From positions 496,001-560,000 of the forward strand of contig NZ_MTQP01000066.1 of NCBI RefSeq assembly GCF_001984175.1: a DNA stretch of 64,000 bases. The letters run 5' to 3'. The translations under genes and the position numbers were made by a program. The notes under the pieces are model-generated. The model saw only the letters and a program-made list of their open reading frames with translations, was not told where the DNA came from and did not search any database. Positions within the stretch are counted from its first letter, which is position 1; each line of letters opens with the position of its first letter. This document shows positions 42,835 to 53,419 of this stretch, piece after piece. This DNA comes from Saccharothrix sp. ALI-22-I (lineage in GTDB: Bacteria > Actinomycetota > Actinomycetes > Mycobacteriales > Pseudonocardiaceae).

Positions 42835-43779
42835 ATGACCGCACCCACCGGTACCCGGACCACGGGCACCCGACCCGCCCGCCTGCGCACGGTCCGACCG
42901 CGAGTCGCCCCCCTGCGCCCCGCCGGCCGGACCAGCAAGCCCCGACGCAGCGTGCTGCTGACCGTGCTGACCGGCATCGTCGTCCTCTACTCCCTGGTCC
43001 CGCTGCTGTGGCTGGTCATCAACGCGACCAAGACGCAGCCCAGCCTGCTCTCCTCGTTCGGTCTGTGGTTCGACGGCGACTTCGCGTTGTGGGACAACAT
43101 CCAGCGCACCCTGACCTACAACGACGGCATCTTCGTGCGGTGGCTGTCCAACACCCTGTTCTACGTCGTGCTCGGCGCGGGCGGCGCCACGTTGTTGTCC
43201 GCCGTCGGCGGGTACGGGCTGGCGAAGTTCAACTTCCCCGGCAAACGCGGGGTGTTCGCCGTGGTCATCGGCGCGGTGGCCGTGCCGGGAACGGCGCTGG
43301 CGGTGCCGACGTTCCTCATGTTCAGCCAGATGGGGCTGACGAACACGCCGTGGGCGGTCGTCATCCCGAGCCTGATCTCGCCGTTCGGCCTCTACCTGAT
43401 GTGGACGTTCGCGGCCGAGGCGATCCCCGACGAACTGCTCGAAGCCGCACGCCTCGACGGCGCCGGCGAGTTCCGCATCTTCTTCCGCGTGTGCCTGCCG
43501 CTGCTGGCGCCCGGATTGGTCACCGTGCTGCTGTTCACCTCGGTCGCGACGTGGAACAACTACTTCCTGCCGCTGATCATGCTCAAGGACCCGGACTGGT
43601 ACCCGCTGACCGTCGGCCTGAACGCGTGGAACGCGCAGGCCATCACGGCGGGCGGTGATGTCGTGTTCAACCTCGTGATCACCGGCTCGCTGCTGACCAT
43701 CGTCCCGCTCATCGCGGCCTTCCTGCTGCTCCAGAGGTACTGGCAGTCCGGTCTGGCCGCAGGCGGTGTGAAGGGATGA
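42835..43779 (+). CDS. Sugar ABC transporter permease (MalG-type)
   Basis: 314 residues, six membrane segments, with the EAA loop EAARLDGAGEFRIFFRVCLP. An Arg/Thr/Pro-rich N-terminal extension of about 40 residues precedes TM1. Starts two bases after the stop of the MalF-type gene. Partner permease of the same CUT1 importer. Confidence 0.92.
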   Translation: MTAPTGTRTTGTRPARLRTVRPRVAPLRPAGRTSKPRRSVLLTVLTGIVVLYSLVPLLWLVINATKTQPSLLSSFGLWFDGDFALWDNIQRTLTYNDGIFVRWLSNTLFYVVLGAGGATLLSAVGGYGLAKFNFPGKRGVFAVVIGAVAVPGTALAVPTFLMFSQMGLTNTPWAVVIPSLISPFGLYLMWTFAAEAIPDELLEAARLDGAGEFRIFFRVCLPLLAPGLVTVLLFTSVATWNNYFLPLIMLKDPDWYPLTVGLNAWNAQAITAGGDVVFNLVITGSLLTIVPLIAAFLLLQRYWQSGLAAGGVKG

Positions 43780-43837
43780 CCCGTCCCGCAGCACCACATC
43801 TCCCCCAGCAAGTCCCCGCATCCGAAAAGGTCGCACC

Positions 43838-45172
43838 GTGATCAGACAACGCCGTCGCTCTGTGTTCACCGCCCTCGCGGGCGCCCTCGCGCTCGTCCTG
43901 GCCGCCTGTGGTTCCGGCGGCTCCGACACCGGAACCCAGGAGCAGTTCTCCGCCGAGGACGTGCAAGCCGCGCTGGACGCCGGCGGCACGATCAAGGTGT
44001 GGGCCTGGGAGCCGACGCTCAAGCAGGTCGTCGCCGACTTCCAGCAGAAGTACCCCAAGGTGAAGGTGGAGCTGGTCAACGCCGGCACCGGCGACAAGCA
44101 GTACACCGCCCTCCAGAACGCGATCGCGGCCGGTTCGGGCGTGCCCGACGTCGCCCAGATCGAGTACTACGCGCTGCCGCAGTTCGCGCTGGCCAAGTCG
44201 ATGACCGACCTCAAGTCGTTCGAGGCCGACAAGTTCGAGGGCACCTTCAGCACCGGTCCGTGGACCTCGGTGCACGCGGGCGAGGGCATCTTCGGCCTGC
44301 CCATGGACTCCGGCCCGATGGCGTTGTTCTACAACAAGGAAGTGTTCGACAAGCACGGCATCGCGGTGCCGACCACGTGGGACGAGTACGCCACCGCGGC
44401 CCGCGCCCTGCACACCGCCGACCCCAAGGTCTACATCACCAGCGACACCGGTGACGCGGGCTTCACCACCAGCATGATCTGGCAGGCGGGCGGCAAGCCG
44501 TACAAGGTCGACGGCACCAACGTGAAAATCGACTTCTCCGACGAGGGCTCGCAGCGCTTCACCACCATGTGGCAGCAGCTCATCAGCGAGAAGCTGGTGT
44601 CGCCGGTCAACGGGTGGAGCGACCAGTGGTACCAGGGCCTCGGTGACGGGTCCATCGCCACGCTGGTGATCGGCGCGTGGATGCCGGCCAACCTCCAGTC
44701 CGGTGTCGCGGCGGGCGCGGGCAAGTGGCGCGTGGCCCCCATGCCGCAGTGGGAGGCCGGTGGCAAGGCCACCGCGGAGAACGGCGGCAGCGGGCTGTCC
44801 ATCCCCACCGCCGGTGCGAACAAGGCGCTGGCCTACGCGTTCACCAAGTACGCCACCGCCGAGGAAGGCGCGACGACGCGGACCAAGGGCGGCGCGTTCC
44901 CGGCGACGACGGCCGAGCTGTCGTCCCAGGAGTTCCTGAACGCGGAGTTCCCCTACTTCGGCGGCCAGAAGGCCAACGAGGTGCTGGCCCAGTCCGCGAA
45001 GGACGTCGTCGGCGGCTGGTCCTACCTGCCGTTCCAGGTCTACGCCAACAGCATCTTCAACGACACCGTCGGCAAGGCCTACGTGTCGGACACGAAGCTG
45101 AGCGACGGCCTGAAGGCCTGGCAGGAGGCCTCGGCCAAGTACGGCAAGGACCAGGGGTTCGCGGTCAACTGA
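43838..45172 (+). CDS. Sugar-binding lipoprotein of the ABC importer
   Basis: 444 residues. The lipoprotein signal has lipobox LVLAAC (Cys24). The rest is a family 1 extracellular solute-binding protein (IKVWAWEPTLKQVVADFQQK, TWDEYATAARALHTADP, GGSGLSIPTAGANKALAYAF). It captures the sugar outside the cell and delivers it to the two permeases. GTG 43838 with AAAAGG upstream. The ligand is probably an oligosaccharide released by the downstream glycosidases. Confidence 0.92.
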   Translation: MIRQRRRSVFTALAGALALVLAACGSGGSDTGTQEQFSAEDVQAALDAGGTIKVWAWEPTLKQVVADFQQKYPKVKVELVNAGTGDKQYTALQNAIAAGSGVPDVAQIEYYALPQFALAKSMTDLKSFEADKFEGTFSTGPWTSVHAGEGIFGLPMDSGPMALFYNKEVFDKHGIAVPTTWDEYATAARALHTADPKVYITSDTGDAGFTTSMIWQAGGKPYKVDGTNVKIDFSDEGSQRFTTMWQQLISEKLVSPVNGWSDQWYQGLGDGSIATLVIGAWMPANLQSGVAAGAGKWRVAPMPQWEAGGKATAENGGSGLSIPTAGANKALAYAFTKYATAEEGATTRTKGGAFPATTAELSSQEFLNAEFPYFGGQKANEVLAQSAKDVVGGWSYLPFQVYANSIFNDTVGKAYVSDTKLSDGLKAWQEASAKYGKDQGFAVN

Positions 45173-45219
45173 CCCGGCCGCCACACCAGTAGAGAACACC
45201 ACTGAGGAAAAGGACACCC

Positions 45220-46968
45220 ATGGGCGTGCTGGGCATCACCGACGACGGATTCACCCTCGACGGCGACCCGTTCCGGATGATCTCCGGCGCGTTGCACTAC
45301 TTCCGCGTGCACCCGGAGCTGTGGGAAGACCGGATGCGCAAGGCGAAGTGGATGGGTCTCAACACGATCGACACCTACATCCCGTGGAACCTGCACGAAC
45401 CGCAGCGGGGTGCGGTGGGGGCGGAGGCAGGGCTTGATCTGCCTCGCTTCATCGACCTGGCGCAGGAGCACGGCTTGCACGTGCTCCTGCGGCCAGGCCC
45501 GTACATCTGCGCCGAGTGGGACGGCGGCGGCCTGCCGCCGTGGCTGCTCACCGAGCCGGACATCCGGTACCGCAGCACCGATCCCCGTTTCCTCGGCGCG
45601 GTCGAGTCGTACTTCGCGGCGCTGTGGCCGATGCTGGTGGACAAGCTCGCCACGCGCGGCGGCCCGGTGCTGGCCGTGCAGGTGGAGAACGAGTACGGCG
45701 CGTACGGTGACGACACCGAGTACATGCGCCGGCTGGCAGACCTGTTGCGCGCCAACGGTGTGGACGTGCCGCTGTTCACCTGCGACCAGCCCGCCGATCT
45801 CGCCCGCGGCGCGTTGCCCGGTGTGCTGCGCACGGTCACGTTCGGCAGCCGGGTCGCGGAGTCGTTGGCCGCGCTGCGCGCGCAGCAGCCCACCGGTCCG
45901 CTGATGTGCTCGGAGTTCTGGAACGGCTGGTTCGACGACTGGGGCGCACACCACGTCACCCGGTCGGCAGAGGACGCCGCCGCGACGCTGGACGAGATGC
46001 TCACCGCCGGCGCGTCGGTCAACCTCTACATGTTCCACGGCGGGACGAACTTCGGCTTCACCAGCGGTGCCAACGACAAGGGCACCTACCGACCGATCGT
46101 CACGTCCTACGACTACGACAGCCCGCTGAGCGAAGCGGGCGACCCGACGCCCAAGTACCTGGCGTTCCGGGACGTCATCGCCAAGCACGCCCCCGTTCCC
46201 GATGGGCCGCCGCCCGAGGCCGGTCCGAAGCTGGTCGTGCCTGAGGTGACGCTGACCTCCAGCGCGCTGCTGCTGGACAGCACGGACGTGCTGGGCTTCG
46301 CCAAGCAGGACGCGCAGCCGTTGACCATGGAGCAGTTGGGCCAGGCCTCCGGGTTCGTGCTGTACGAGACCGTGGTCGAGCGGGCCGGGCCCGCGCTGCT
46401 GGACGTCACGGCGTTCGGTGACCGGGTCCAGGTCTTCATCGCCGGGCAGCCGGTCGGTGTGCTGGAACGGGAACGGCACGAGCACGTGGTGTCGTTGACC
46501 GTGCCGCACGCCGGTGCGGTTCTCGCGTTGCTCGTGGAGAACCAGGGCCGGGTCGACTACGGCCAGGCGATCCACGACCGCAAGGGCATCACCGGTCCCG
46601 TGCTGCTCGACGGCGTCGTGGTCGAGGACTGGACCAGCCGGGCCCTGCCGCTGGACGACCTCACGGGGCTGCGGTTCGCCCCGACCACCGCCGCTCTCGT
46701 CGGTCCGGCGTTCCACCGCGGTGTCATGCACATCGACACCCCGGCCGACACGTTCCTGTCGTTGGCGGGCTGGACCAAGGGCAACGCCTGGGTCAACGGC
46801 TTCCACCTCGGCCGCTACTGGTCACGCGGCCCCCAGCAGACCCTGTACGTGCCGGCGCCGGTGCTGAGGCCGGGTGCGAACGAGATCACCGTCCTCGAAC
46901 TGCACTCCACGCGCAGTCCGGTGGTCGCGCTGCGATCGCAACCGGACCTCGGTCCCACCGAGCGCTGA
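45220..46968 (+). CDS. GH35 beta-galactosidase
   Basis: 582 residues. The family 35 barrel has acid/base Glu158 in VENEYGAYG and nucleophile Glu232 in CSEFWNGWF; the start DGDPFRMISGALHYFRVHPE is also family-typical. C-terminal beta domains include WVNGFHLGRYWSRGPQQTLY. There is no signal peptide, so it should act in the cytoplasm on imported galacto-oligosaccharides. Third kind of component of the LacI-controlled operon, which points to galactoside use. Confidence 0.92.
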   Translation: MGVLGITDDGFTLDGDPFRMISGALHYFRVHPELWEDRMRKAKWMGLNTIDTYIPWNLHEPQRGAVGAEAGLDLPRFIDLAQEHGLHVLLRPGPYICAEWDGGGLPPWLLTEPDIRYRSTDPRFLGAVESYFAALWPMLVDKLATRGGPVLAVQVENEYGAYGDDTEYMRRLADLLRANGVDVPLFTCDQPADLARGALPGVLRTVTFGSRVAESLAALRAQQPTGPLMCSEFWNGWFDDWGAHHVTRSAEDAAATLDEMLTAGASVNLYMFHGGTNFGFTSGANDKGTYRPIVTSYDYDSPLSEAGDPTPKYLAFRDVIAKHAPVPDGPPPEAGPKLVVPEVTLTSSALLLDSTDVLGFAKQDAQPLTMEQLGQASGFVLYETVVERAGPALLDVTAFGDRVQVFIAGQPVGVLERERHEHVVSLTVPHAGAVLALLVENQGRVDYGQAIHDRKGITGPVLLDGVVVEDWTSRALPLDDLTGLRFAPTTAALVGPAFHRGVMHIDTPADTFLSLAGWTKGNAWVNGFHLGRYWSRGPQQTLYVPAPVLRPGANEITVLELHSTRSPVVALRSQPDLGPTER

Positions 46969-47034
46969 TCTGCCGCTGATCTGCGGAAGCCGCCGCCGCA
47001 GCCGGAACACCCGCACCGAATGAGGAAGTCAACG

Positions 47035-48078
47035 ATGAATTCTTCTCCCACCCGCCGACGGCGGACGACGCGCCTCGCGGCCGCGGTCGCCTGCGCAGTG
47101 AGCGTGGCCGGCCTGATCACCGCGGTCGCGCCCGCCGCGAACGCCGTCTCCACCGCCCAGTTCAAGGGCGTCAACTGGGCCGACCCGCGCGACAACTACG
47201 CCGCCGACGAGGTCGTACCCTCCGGTCTGTCCAAAACGGACAGCTACCGGACCACGTACGCCAAGGCCAGCGCGGTGATCGGCGAGTTCCGGGCCGAGCT
47301 GGGTGCGAACACCGTGCGGCTGCCGATCAACCCGGCCACCGTGAACGGCCCGTTCTGGAACTCCTACACCGGCGTCATCGACGCGGCGGCGGCCAAGGGC
47401 TTCAAGGTGATCCTGGCCTACTGGGAGTCGCCGGTCCCGTCCAAGGACGGCAAGATCGACGACGCCGCCGCGTTCGACCGGATGTGGAACCGGGTCACGT
47501 CGAAGTACGCGCGCAACGGCGCGGTGTACTTCGAGCCGATGAACGAGCCGTTCGGCTACAGCAGCCAGGAGTGGCGCGACATCGCCGCCCAGTGGCTCGC
47601 GACCTACCCCCAGGTCAAGCGCAACCGGGTGTTCATCGGCGGCATCAAGTACAGCGAGGACGTCAAGCCGGTGTGCGCGGACGCCCGCCTGAACGGCACC
47701 TACCTGGCGCTGCACCAGTACGGCTTCTGGCACCAGGACTGGACCGACCCGCAGCAGTGGGAAGACGACCTGCGCGCCCGAATCGGCACCTGCGCGTCCC
47801 GCACCGTCCTGGACGAGTTCGGCGCCTCGATGACCACCGGCCTCAACTACAACGGCCCGGTCAACGGCTCCAACGAGATCGCGTACATCCAGGCCGTCAC
47901 CGACACCCTGCGCGACCTCGGCATGGGCTCCGTCTACTGGCCCGGCCTGCGCACCGGCGACACCTACTCCCTGACCACCCTCCAGGGCACCGGCACCAAC
48001 CTGTCCCTCACCGTAACCAACCCCACCGGCCTCAACCGCCTCCGCTGGGGCTGGGGCGGCGGCGTCGGCAACAACTGA
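47035..48078 (+). CDS. Secreted GH5 glycoside hydrolase
   Basis: 347 residues. A signal peptide (about 1-38, ending AANA) leads to a GH5 barrel with acid/base Glu171 in FEPMNEPFG and nucleophile Glu261 in VLDEFGAS. ATG 47035 was preferred to 47020 because GAGGAAG lies seven bases upstream. Last gene of the sugar operon before a terminator. Together with the cytoplasmic GH35 it suggests breakdown of a galactose-rich polymer outside the cell; some Streptomyces GH5 enzymes are endo-beta-1,6-galactanases, while an endoglucanase or mannanase role is the alternative. Confidence 0.88.
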   Translation: MNSSPTRRRRTTRLAAAVACAVSVAGLITAVAPAANAVSTAQFKGVNWADPRDNYAADEVVPSGLSKTDSYRTTYAKASAVIGEFRAELGANTVRLPINPATVNGPFWNSYTGVIDAAAAKGFKVILAYWESPVPSKDGKIDDAAAFDRMWNRVTSKYARNGAVYFEPMNEPFGYSSQEWRDIAAQWLATYPQVKRNRVFIGGIKYSEDVKPVCADARLNGTYLALHQYGFWHQDWTDPQQWEDDLRARIGTCASRTVLDEFGASMTTGLNYNGPVNGSNEIAYIQAVTDTLRDLGMGSVYWPGLRTGDTYSLTTLQGTGTNLSLTVTNPTGLNRLRWGWGGGVGNN

Positions 48079-48097
48079 CCCGCGCTCGGTGTGAGAT

Positions 48098-48125
48098 GGC
48101 GGGCCGTTCTCCGGAGCGGCCCGCC
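48098..48125 (+). terminator. Hairpin ending the sugar operon
   Basis: GGCGGGCCG (48098-48106) pairs with CGGCCCGCC (48117-48125), 10-base loop, followed by TTCT. About 20 bases after the GH5 stop. Confidence 0.75.
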
Positions 48126-48167
48126 TTCTGGCGTTCGTGCCGAGGGTGGACCGGCTGTGCGCGACGA

Positions 48168-48206
48168 GGCTACAAGCGGTTACAGAACGCTACAAGTGGG
48201 CTACAG
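48168..48206. repeat. Four helically phased TACA repeats
   Basis: TACA occurs at 48171, 48181, 48191 and 48202 within units like GGCTACAAGC, a 10-11 base period. It straddles the yggT stop codon. Could be a DNA-bending or protein-binding array; no partner is evident. Confidence 0.45.
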
Positions 48207-48476
48207 GCTGAAGGCGATCGAGCGCAGGATCACCACTCCGATGAACACCGCGGTGAACGCCAGGTCGATCGACAGCCCACCGGCTCGCACCGGCCGCAAC
48301 ACCCGCCGCACCGGCCTGATCACCGGCTCCGTCACGACATGCGTCAACGCGCGGGCCCGCCCCACCCACCGCGGGACATCGGCCACCAGCCCGGCCCAAT
48401 CCAGCACCATCCGGGCGATCAACAGCAGTAGGAACACCGTCAACGCGTATCCGAGCAGAGATCCGATGATGCTCAT
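48201..48476 (-). CDS. YggT-family membrane protein
   Basis: 91 residues with two hydrophobic segments (about 3-25 and 70-90) and the family motif around VTEPVIRPVRRVLRPVRAGG. YggT proteins are small membrane proteins, in actinobacteria often near cell-division genes; here it stands alone among gene fragments. ATG 48476 has GGAGG upstream. Confidence 0.85.
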   Translation of the reverse strand: MSIIGSLLGYALTVFLLLLIARMVLDWAGLVADVPRWVGRARALTHVVTEPVIRPVRRVLRPVRAGGLSIDLAFTAVFIGVVILRSIAFSL

Positions 48477-48568
48477 GGCGAACTCCTCCGTGGCGCCGGC
48501 CGTCTTACCCACATCAACGCGGCCGGACAAGCCTGCAGTGCCGCCTTCGCCGTGTTCTCAGCCGACTA

Positions 48569-48806
48569 TCAGCTCAGGCCGGCACGCCGTCGGGTCGTCG
48601 GCGGCGAGGGCACCGGCGGCATGTCCCGCAGGATCGCCCGCTCCGCCTGCTGGTGCAGCTCCCGGGCCCGTTCACTGGTCGGTGCGGTGTCCGCGGCGGT
48701 GAGCAGCGCGTCCACGGCGGGGTTGTCGGCCGGGCAATCAACCGGGAAACGCCGCGGGTGGTCGCGCCGGTCGTCGAACCCGGCCCGACCACCCGCGAGG
48801 AGCGTG
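48569..48806 (-). pseudogene. C-terminal fragment of a family 5 solute-binding protein
   Basis: The frame reads LDTLLAGGRAGFDDR, then DNPAVDALLTAADTAPTSER and AERAILRDMPPVP, the C-terminal end of a peptide/nickel-type binding protein. Only about 75 residues remain, and the last ones (after PPVP) are out of register. It abuts the truncated PEP-mutase-like gene. Another deletion product. Confidence 0.6.
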
Positions 48807-48807
48807 T

Positions 48808-49440
48808 CTAGCGAGCGAAGAAACCGTTCAGGGTGCCGAAGTCGAGCGCGCCGGCGAGTTCGTCGTAGGTGCCCTTGGTCAGCGCCTCGGCCGCCACGCG
48901 CTGGGCGAGGGTGTAGGCCGACTGGGTCACGGCGGTGCCGAGGCTGACCCGGCGGACCCCCGCCGCCTCGAACTCGGAGACGGTCGGCGCGCCCGGCCAC
49001 GCCATCACGTTGACCGGCAGGGACGTGGCCTTCGCCAGCGTGGCCAGGGCGTCCAGGTCGATCAGGCCCGGCACGAACAGGACGTCCGCGCCGGCCTCCG
49101 CGTACACGGCGGCGCGGGCGATCACGTCGTCCAGCCGGCCCTCGGCTTCGCCGATGCCGAACAGGAAGACGTCGGTGCGCACGTTGAGCACCAGCTCGGG
49201 CAGTCCGGCCCGCTCGGCCGCGGCACGGCCCGCGCGCAGCCGCTCGGCCTGCTCCTGCGCGGTGAACAACGGCCCGCCGGGCGCCTGCGAGTCCTCGATG
49301 TTCACGCCCACCCCGCCGGCCTCGACGGTCTTGGCCACGTCCTCCGGCGTCGGGCCGTACCCGCCCTCCACGTCGGCGGTCACCGGGACGTCCACCGCGC
49401 CCGCGATGCGCCGGATCTGCTCGACCATATCCGGTCGGTT
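48808..49440 (-). pseudogene. Isocitrate lyase/PEP mutase-like protein lacking its N-terminus
   Basis: The C-terminal ~205 residues of the ICL/PEP-mutase superfamily are intact: PVTADVEGGYGPTPEDV, VGVNIEDSQAPGG, LNVRTDVFLFG, ADVLFVPGLID and RVSLGTAV. Members are usually 250-280 residues. The first strand and loop (P-N-A-W-D region), which complete the active site, are missing. In frame upstream only GNRPDMVEQI continues the homology. An ATG at 49428 allows translation of the shortened protein, but it should be inactive. Confidence 0.65.
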
Positions 49441-49546
49441 ACCGGGCTCCGGCCGCAGCCCCGATCGCCGTCAGGCAGGACACCACGTCGGCCGTGGTGG
49501 CACCGCTGTCCAGCACGACAGTGGCGACTACCGATCTTGTCGGCAG
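49439..49546 (-). pseudogene. Short unrecognised 3' gene fragment
   Basis: About 35 codons reading SVVATVVLDSGATTADVV and ending in TAA at 49439 with good codon bias, overlapping the broken start of the PEP-mutase-like gene in another frame. Family not recognised. Likely the end of a gene lost in the same deletion. Confidence 0.35.
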
Positions 49547-49576
49547 TACTCGGGAATGGTGACGAACCGGATACAC

Positions 49577-49604
49577 GGTGCGGCTCCCGGTCGGGAGCCG
49601 CACC
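49577..49604 (-). terminator. Terminator hairpin after htpG
   Basis: GGTGCGGCTCCC (49577-49588), loop GGTC, GGGAGCCGCACC (49593-49604): perfect 12-bp stem just past the htpG stop. Confidence 0.85.
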
Positions 49605-49619
49605 GCGGGAATCACGGGG

Positions 49620-51488
<1,869 letters not shown>

Positions 51489-51699
51489 GTTCTTCCTTTC
51501 CTTCCGAGCTTCGTCAACCCACGATCGTACTGTGTTTGATTGCCGCTGCTCCGCAGACGGCGGGCGAGGTCGCCTGGGGGGTCGCGACCTCGCGGGCGCG
51601 GAGGGTGGCGCGTCACAGTGGGTGGTGGGGCGAAATCCGGTCGATCGTGGCGGCGCGTGGTCTCTATGGTTCTCGTGGAATCCAGTGGTGGGAGGGGTC

Positions 51700-52176
51700 A
51701 TGCGCACGCAGTACCCGCGCACGCCGCACCTCCCGTGGTCGCCGGGTGTCGGCGGACGACGTGCGGGTCGCGGACCTGGACGGGCTGCGCGGCCGTGAAG
51801 TGGTGGTCACCGAGAAGCTCGACGGCGAGAACGTCTACGCGCGTCACTCGATCGTGTATTCGGACTTGGAAAGCTGGTTCTACGGGTTCTCCGTGTGGGA
51901 TGGCGACCGCTGCCTCGATTGGGACCGCACTGTCCGGTTCCTGCGGGATGTCGGCGTGCCCACTCCCCCGGTGCTGTGGCGCGGGGTGTCGACGAGCGCG
52001 TGCTGCGGAAGCTGCGCATCGACACTGCGCGGCAGGAGGGCTTCGTCGTGCGGACCGTCGAGGGGTTCGAGCGCGACGAGTTCGGGCGGCGGGTGGCCAA
52101 GTGGGTGCGGGCCCGTCACGTGCGGACCGACACGCACTGGATGACGGCTCCGGTGGTGGAGAACGGGCTCGGGCCA
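51700..52176 (+). pseudogene. RNA ligase (T4 Rnl-type family) disrupted by frameshifts and a deletion
   Basis: ATG 51700 with GGGAGGGG upstream begins MRTQYPRTPHLPWSPG. The frame then slips near 51745 to VVVTEKLDGENVYARHSI and again near 51990 to DERVLRKLRIDTARQEGFVV, ending VVENGLG. The adenylated Lys of motif I (EKLDGEN) is present. In intact actinomycete homologues about 45 residues separate two GEN triplets, here collapsed into one, so a deletion between direct repeats is likely. Two single-base losses account for the frame changes. Intact enzymes seal RNA nicks. Immediately followed by a second RNA-repair-type gene. Confidence 0.7.
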
Positions 52177-53162
52177 ACACCCGGGTGCTGCGGGACGGGC
52201 TCGACCGGCTCGACGCCGCGCTGCGCGCCCACCGGACCGTCGTGGCCGAACTGGCCGCGGCCGACGCGGACGTCATCGCGCTCCAGGAAGTCGAGGCCGG
52301 CCTCCTTGCCGCGCTCATCGCCCAGCCGTGGGTGCGGGCGAGCTACACGCTGGACGTCGACCCGCTCGGACCGGACGTCGACCGCACGGGTCTGGTGGTG
52401 TTGAGCCGCCTGCCGGTGATCGAGGCCGGGCGGTTCGCGCTCAGTGCGCACAAGGCCGTCAGCGCGATCGTGGTGGAGACCGGTGGCGGTCCGCTCGTCG
52501 TCGCGGCCACCCACCTGACCAGCGATCACACCGCGAACGGACCGTCGAAGCGGCGGGCCCAGCTGGCGCGCGTCGCGGAGGCGTTCGCCGGGGTGGAGGG
52601 CGATGTGGTGCTGGTCGGTGACTTCAACGACGGTGGACGGCGACCGGCCGCCGTGCTCGGGATGCGGGACGCGTGGCTCGAAGCGCGCTCGGACGAGACG
52701 CCGACGTTCGATCCCGTCGCCAACCCGCTGGCCTCCGTGTCCTCGCTGTCCGGGCGGGCCTCGCGGCTCGACCGGGTGTTCCTGCGCGGACGGCTCCGGT
52801 GCGTCGAGGCGGACCTGTTGGGCACCGGGCCGGCCGACTTGTTCGTCTCCGACCACTACGGCGTGCTGGCGAGGGTGGCACCTGTCGTGCCGTCCGCCGA
52901 CGTGCTCGAATCGTCGCCGACACCGCGCACTGCGGTCGTGTGGTTGCCGAGGGCTGTGCCGCCGGCGGTCGAGCAGGTCCGCCGTGAGCACGACCCCCGT
53001 GCCGACCGCTGGCCGCCGCACGTGACGGTGCTGTTCGGGTTCGTCCCGGAATCGGACTTCGAGCGGGCCGTTCCGCTGCTGTCCCAGGCGGTCGCGGAGG
53101 TGCCGGCCTTTCCGGTGCGGGTGGAGACGCGGAGTCGAAGTCGTCCGGGTCGGGAACGGTGA
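52177..53162 (+). pseudogene. Truncated EEP nuclease plus 2H phosphoesterase (RNA-repair type)
   Basis: The frame carries an endonuclease/exonuclease/phosphatase domain (ADADVIALQEVEAG, AATHLTSDHTANG, VLVGDFNDGG, DRVFLRGR, FVSDHYGVLA) followed by a 2'-5' RNA ligase-like 2H domain (PPHVTVLFGFVPESDFERAV). The EEP N-terminus is replaced by the tail of the ligase gene, and only the first of the two 2H His motifs remains before the frame ends in RSRSRPGRER. Actinomycete homologues are large multidomain proteins encoded beside an RNA ligase, so this is the partner of the preceding gene, also broken. Confidence 0.65.
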
Positions 53163-53419
53163 CGTACCGACCCTGCGCTGAGCTCGGCGACTCTACGGAC
53201 CTCGCAGAGGTCGGACTCACGTGGGGGCCGGATCAGGCCGTTGAGGGTCAGGGCGAGCACGTCTGTTCATCGGCGTCGACCCCGGACACGGCCGAACCGG
53301 CACCACCCGCTGGCAACCCTTGACCTTCGACAGCGCCCACCTCGCCACCGCCACACCCAGCCCGCTCTAGCGCGGCCTGCGTACGGGTGTGCACTGCGCG
53401 GACGTGTGCGGGAGCGTGC
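53163..53419. other. Mosaic of short coding-like fragments
   Basis: A minus-strand piece reading GRYVTVPDPDDFDSA (about 53118-53165) and a plus-strand piece reading FIGVDPGHGRTGTTRWQPLT ending in TAG near 53370 both show good codon bias, but neither is a gene. They look like the ends of lost genes. No regulatory structure is obvious, apart from GACCT/AGGTC arms around 53198. Confidence 0.35.
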
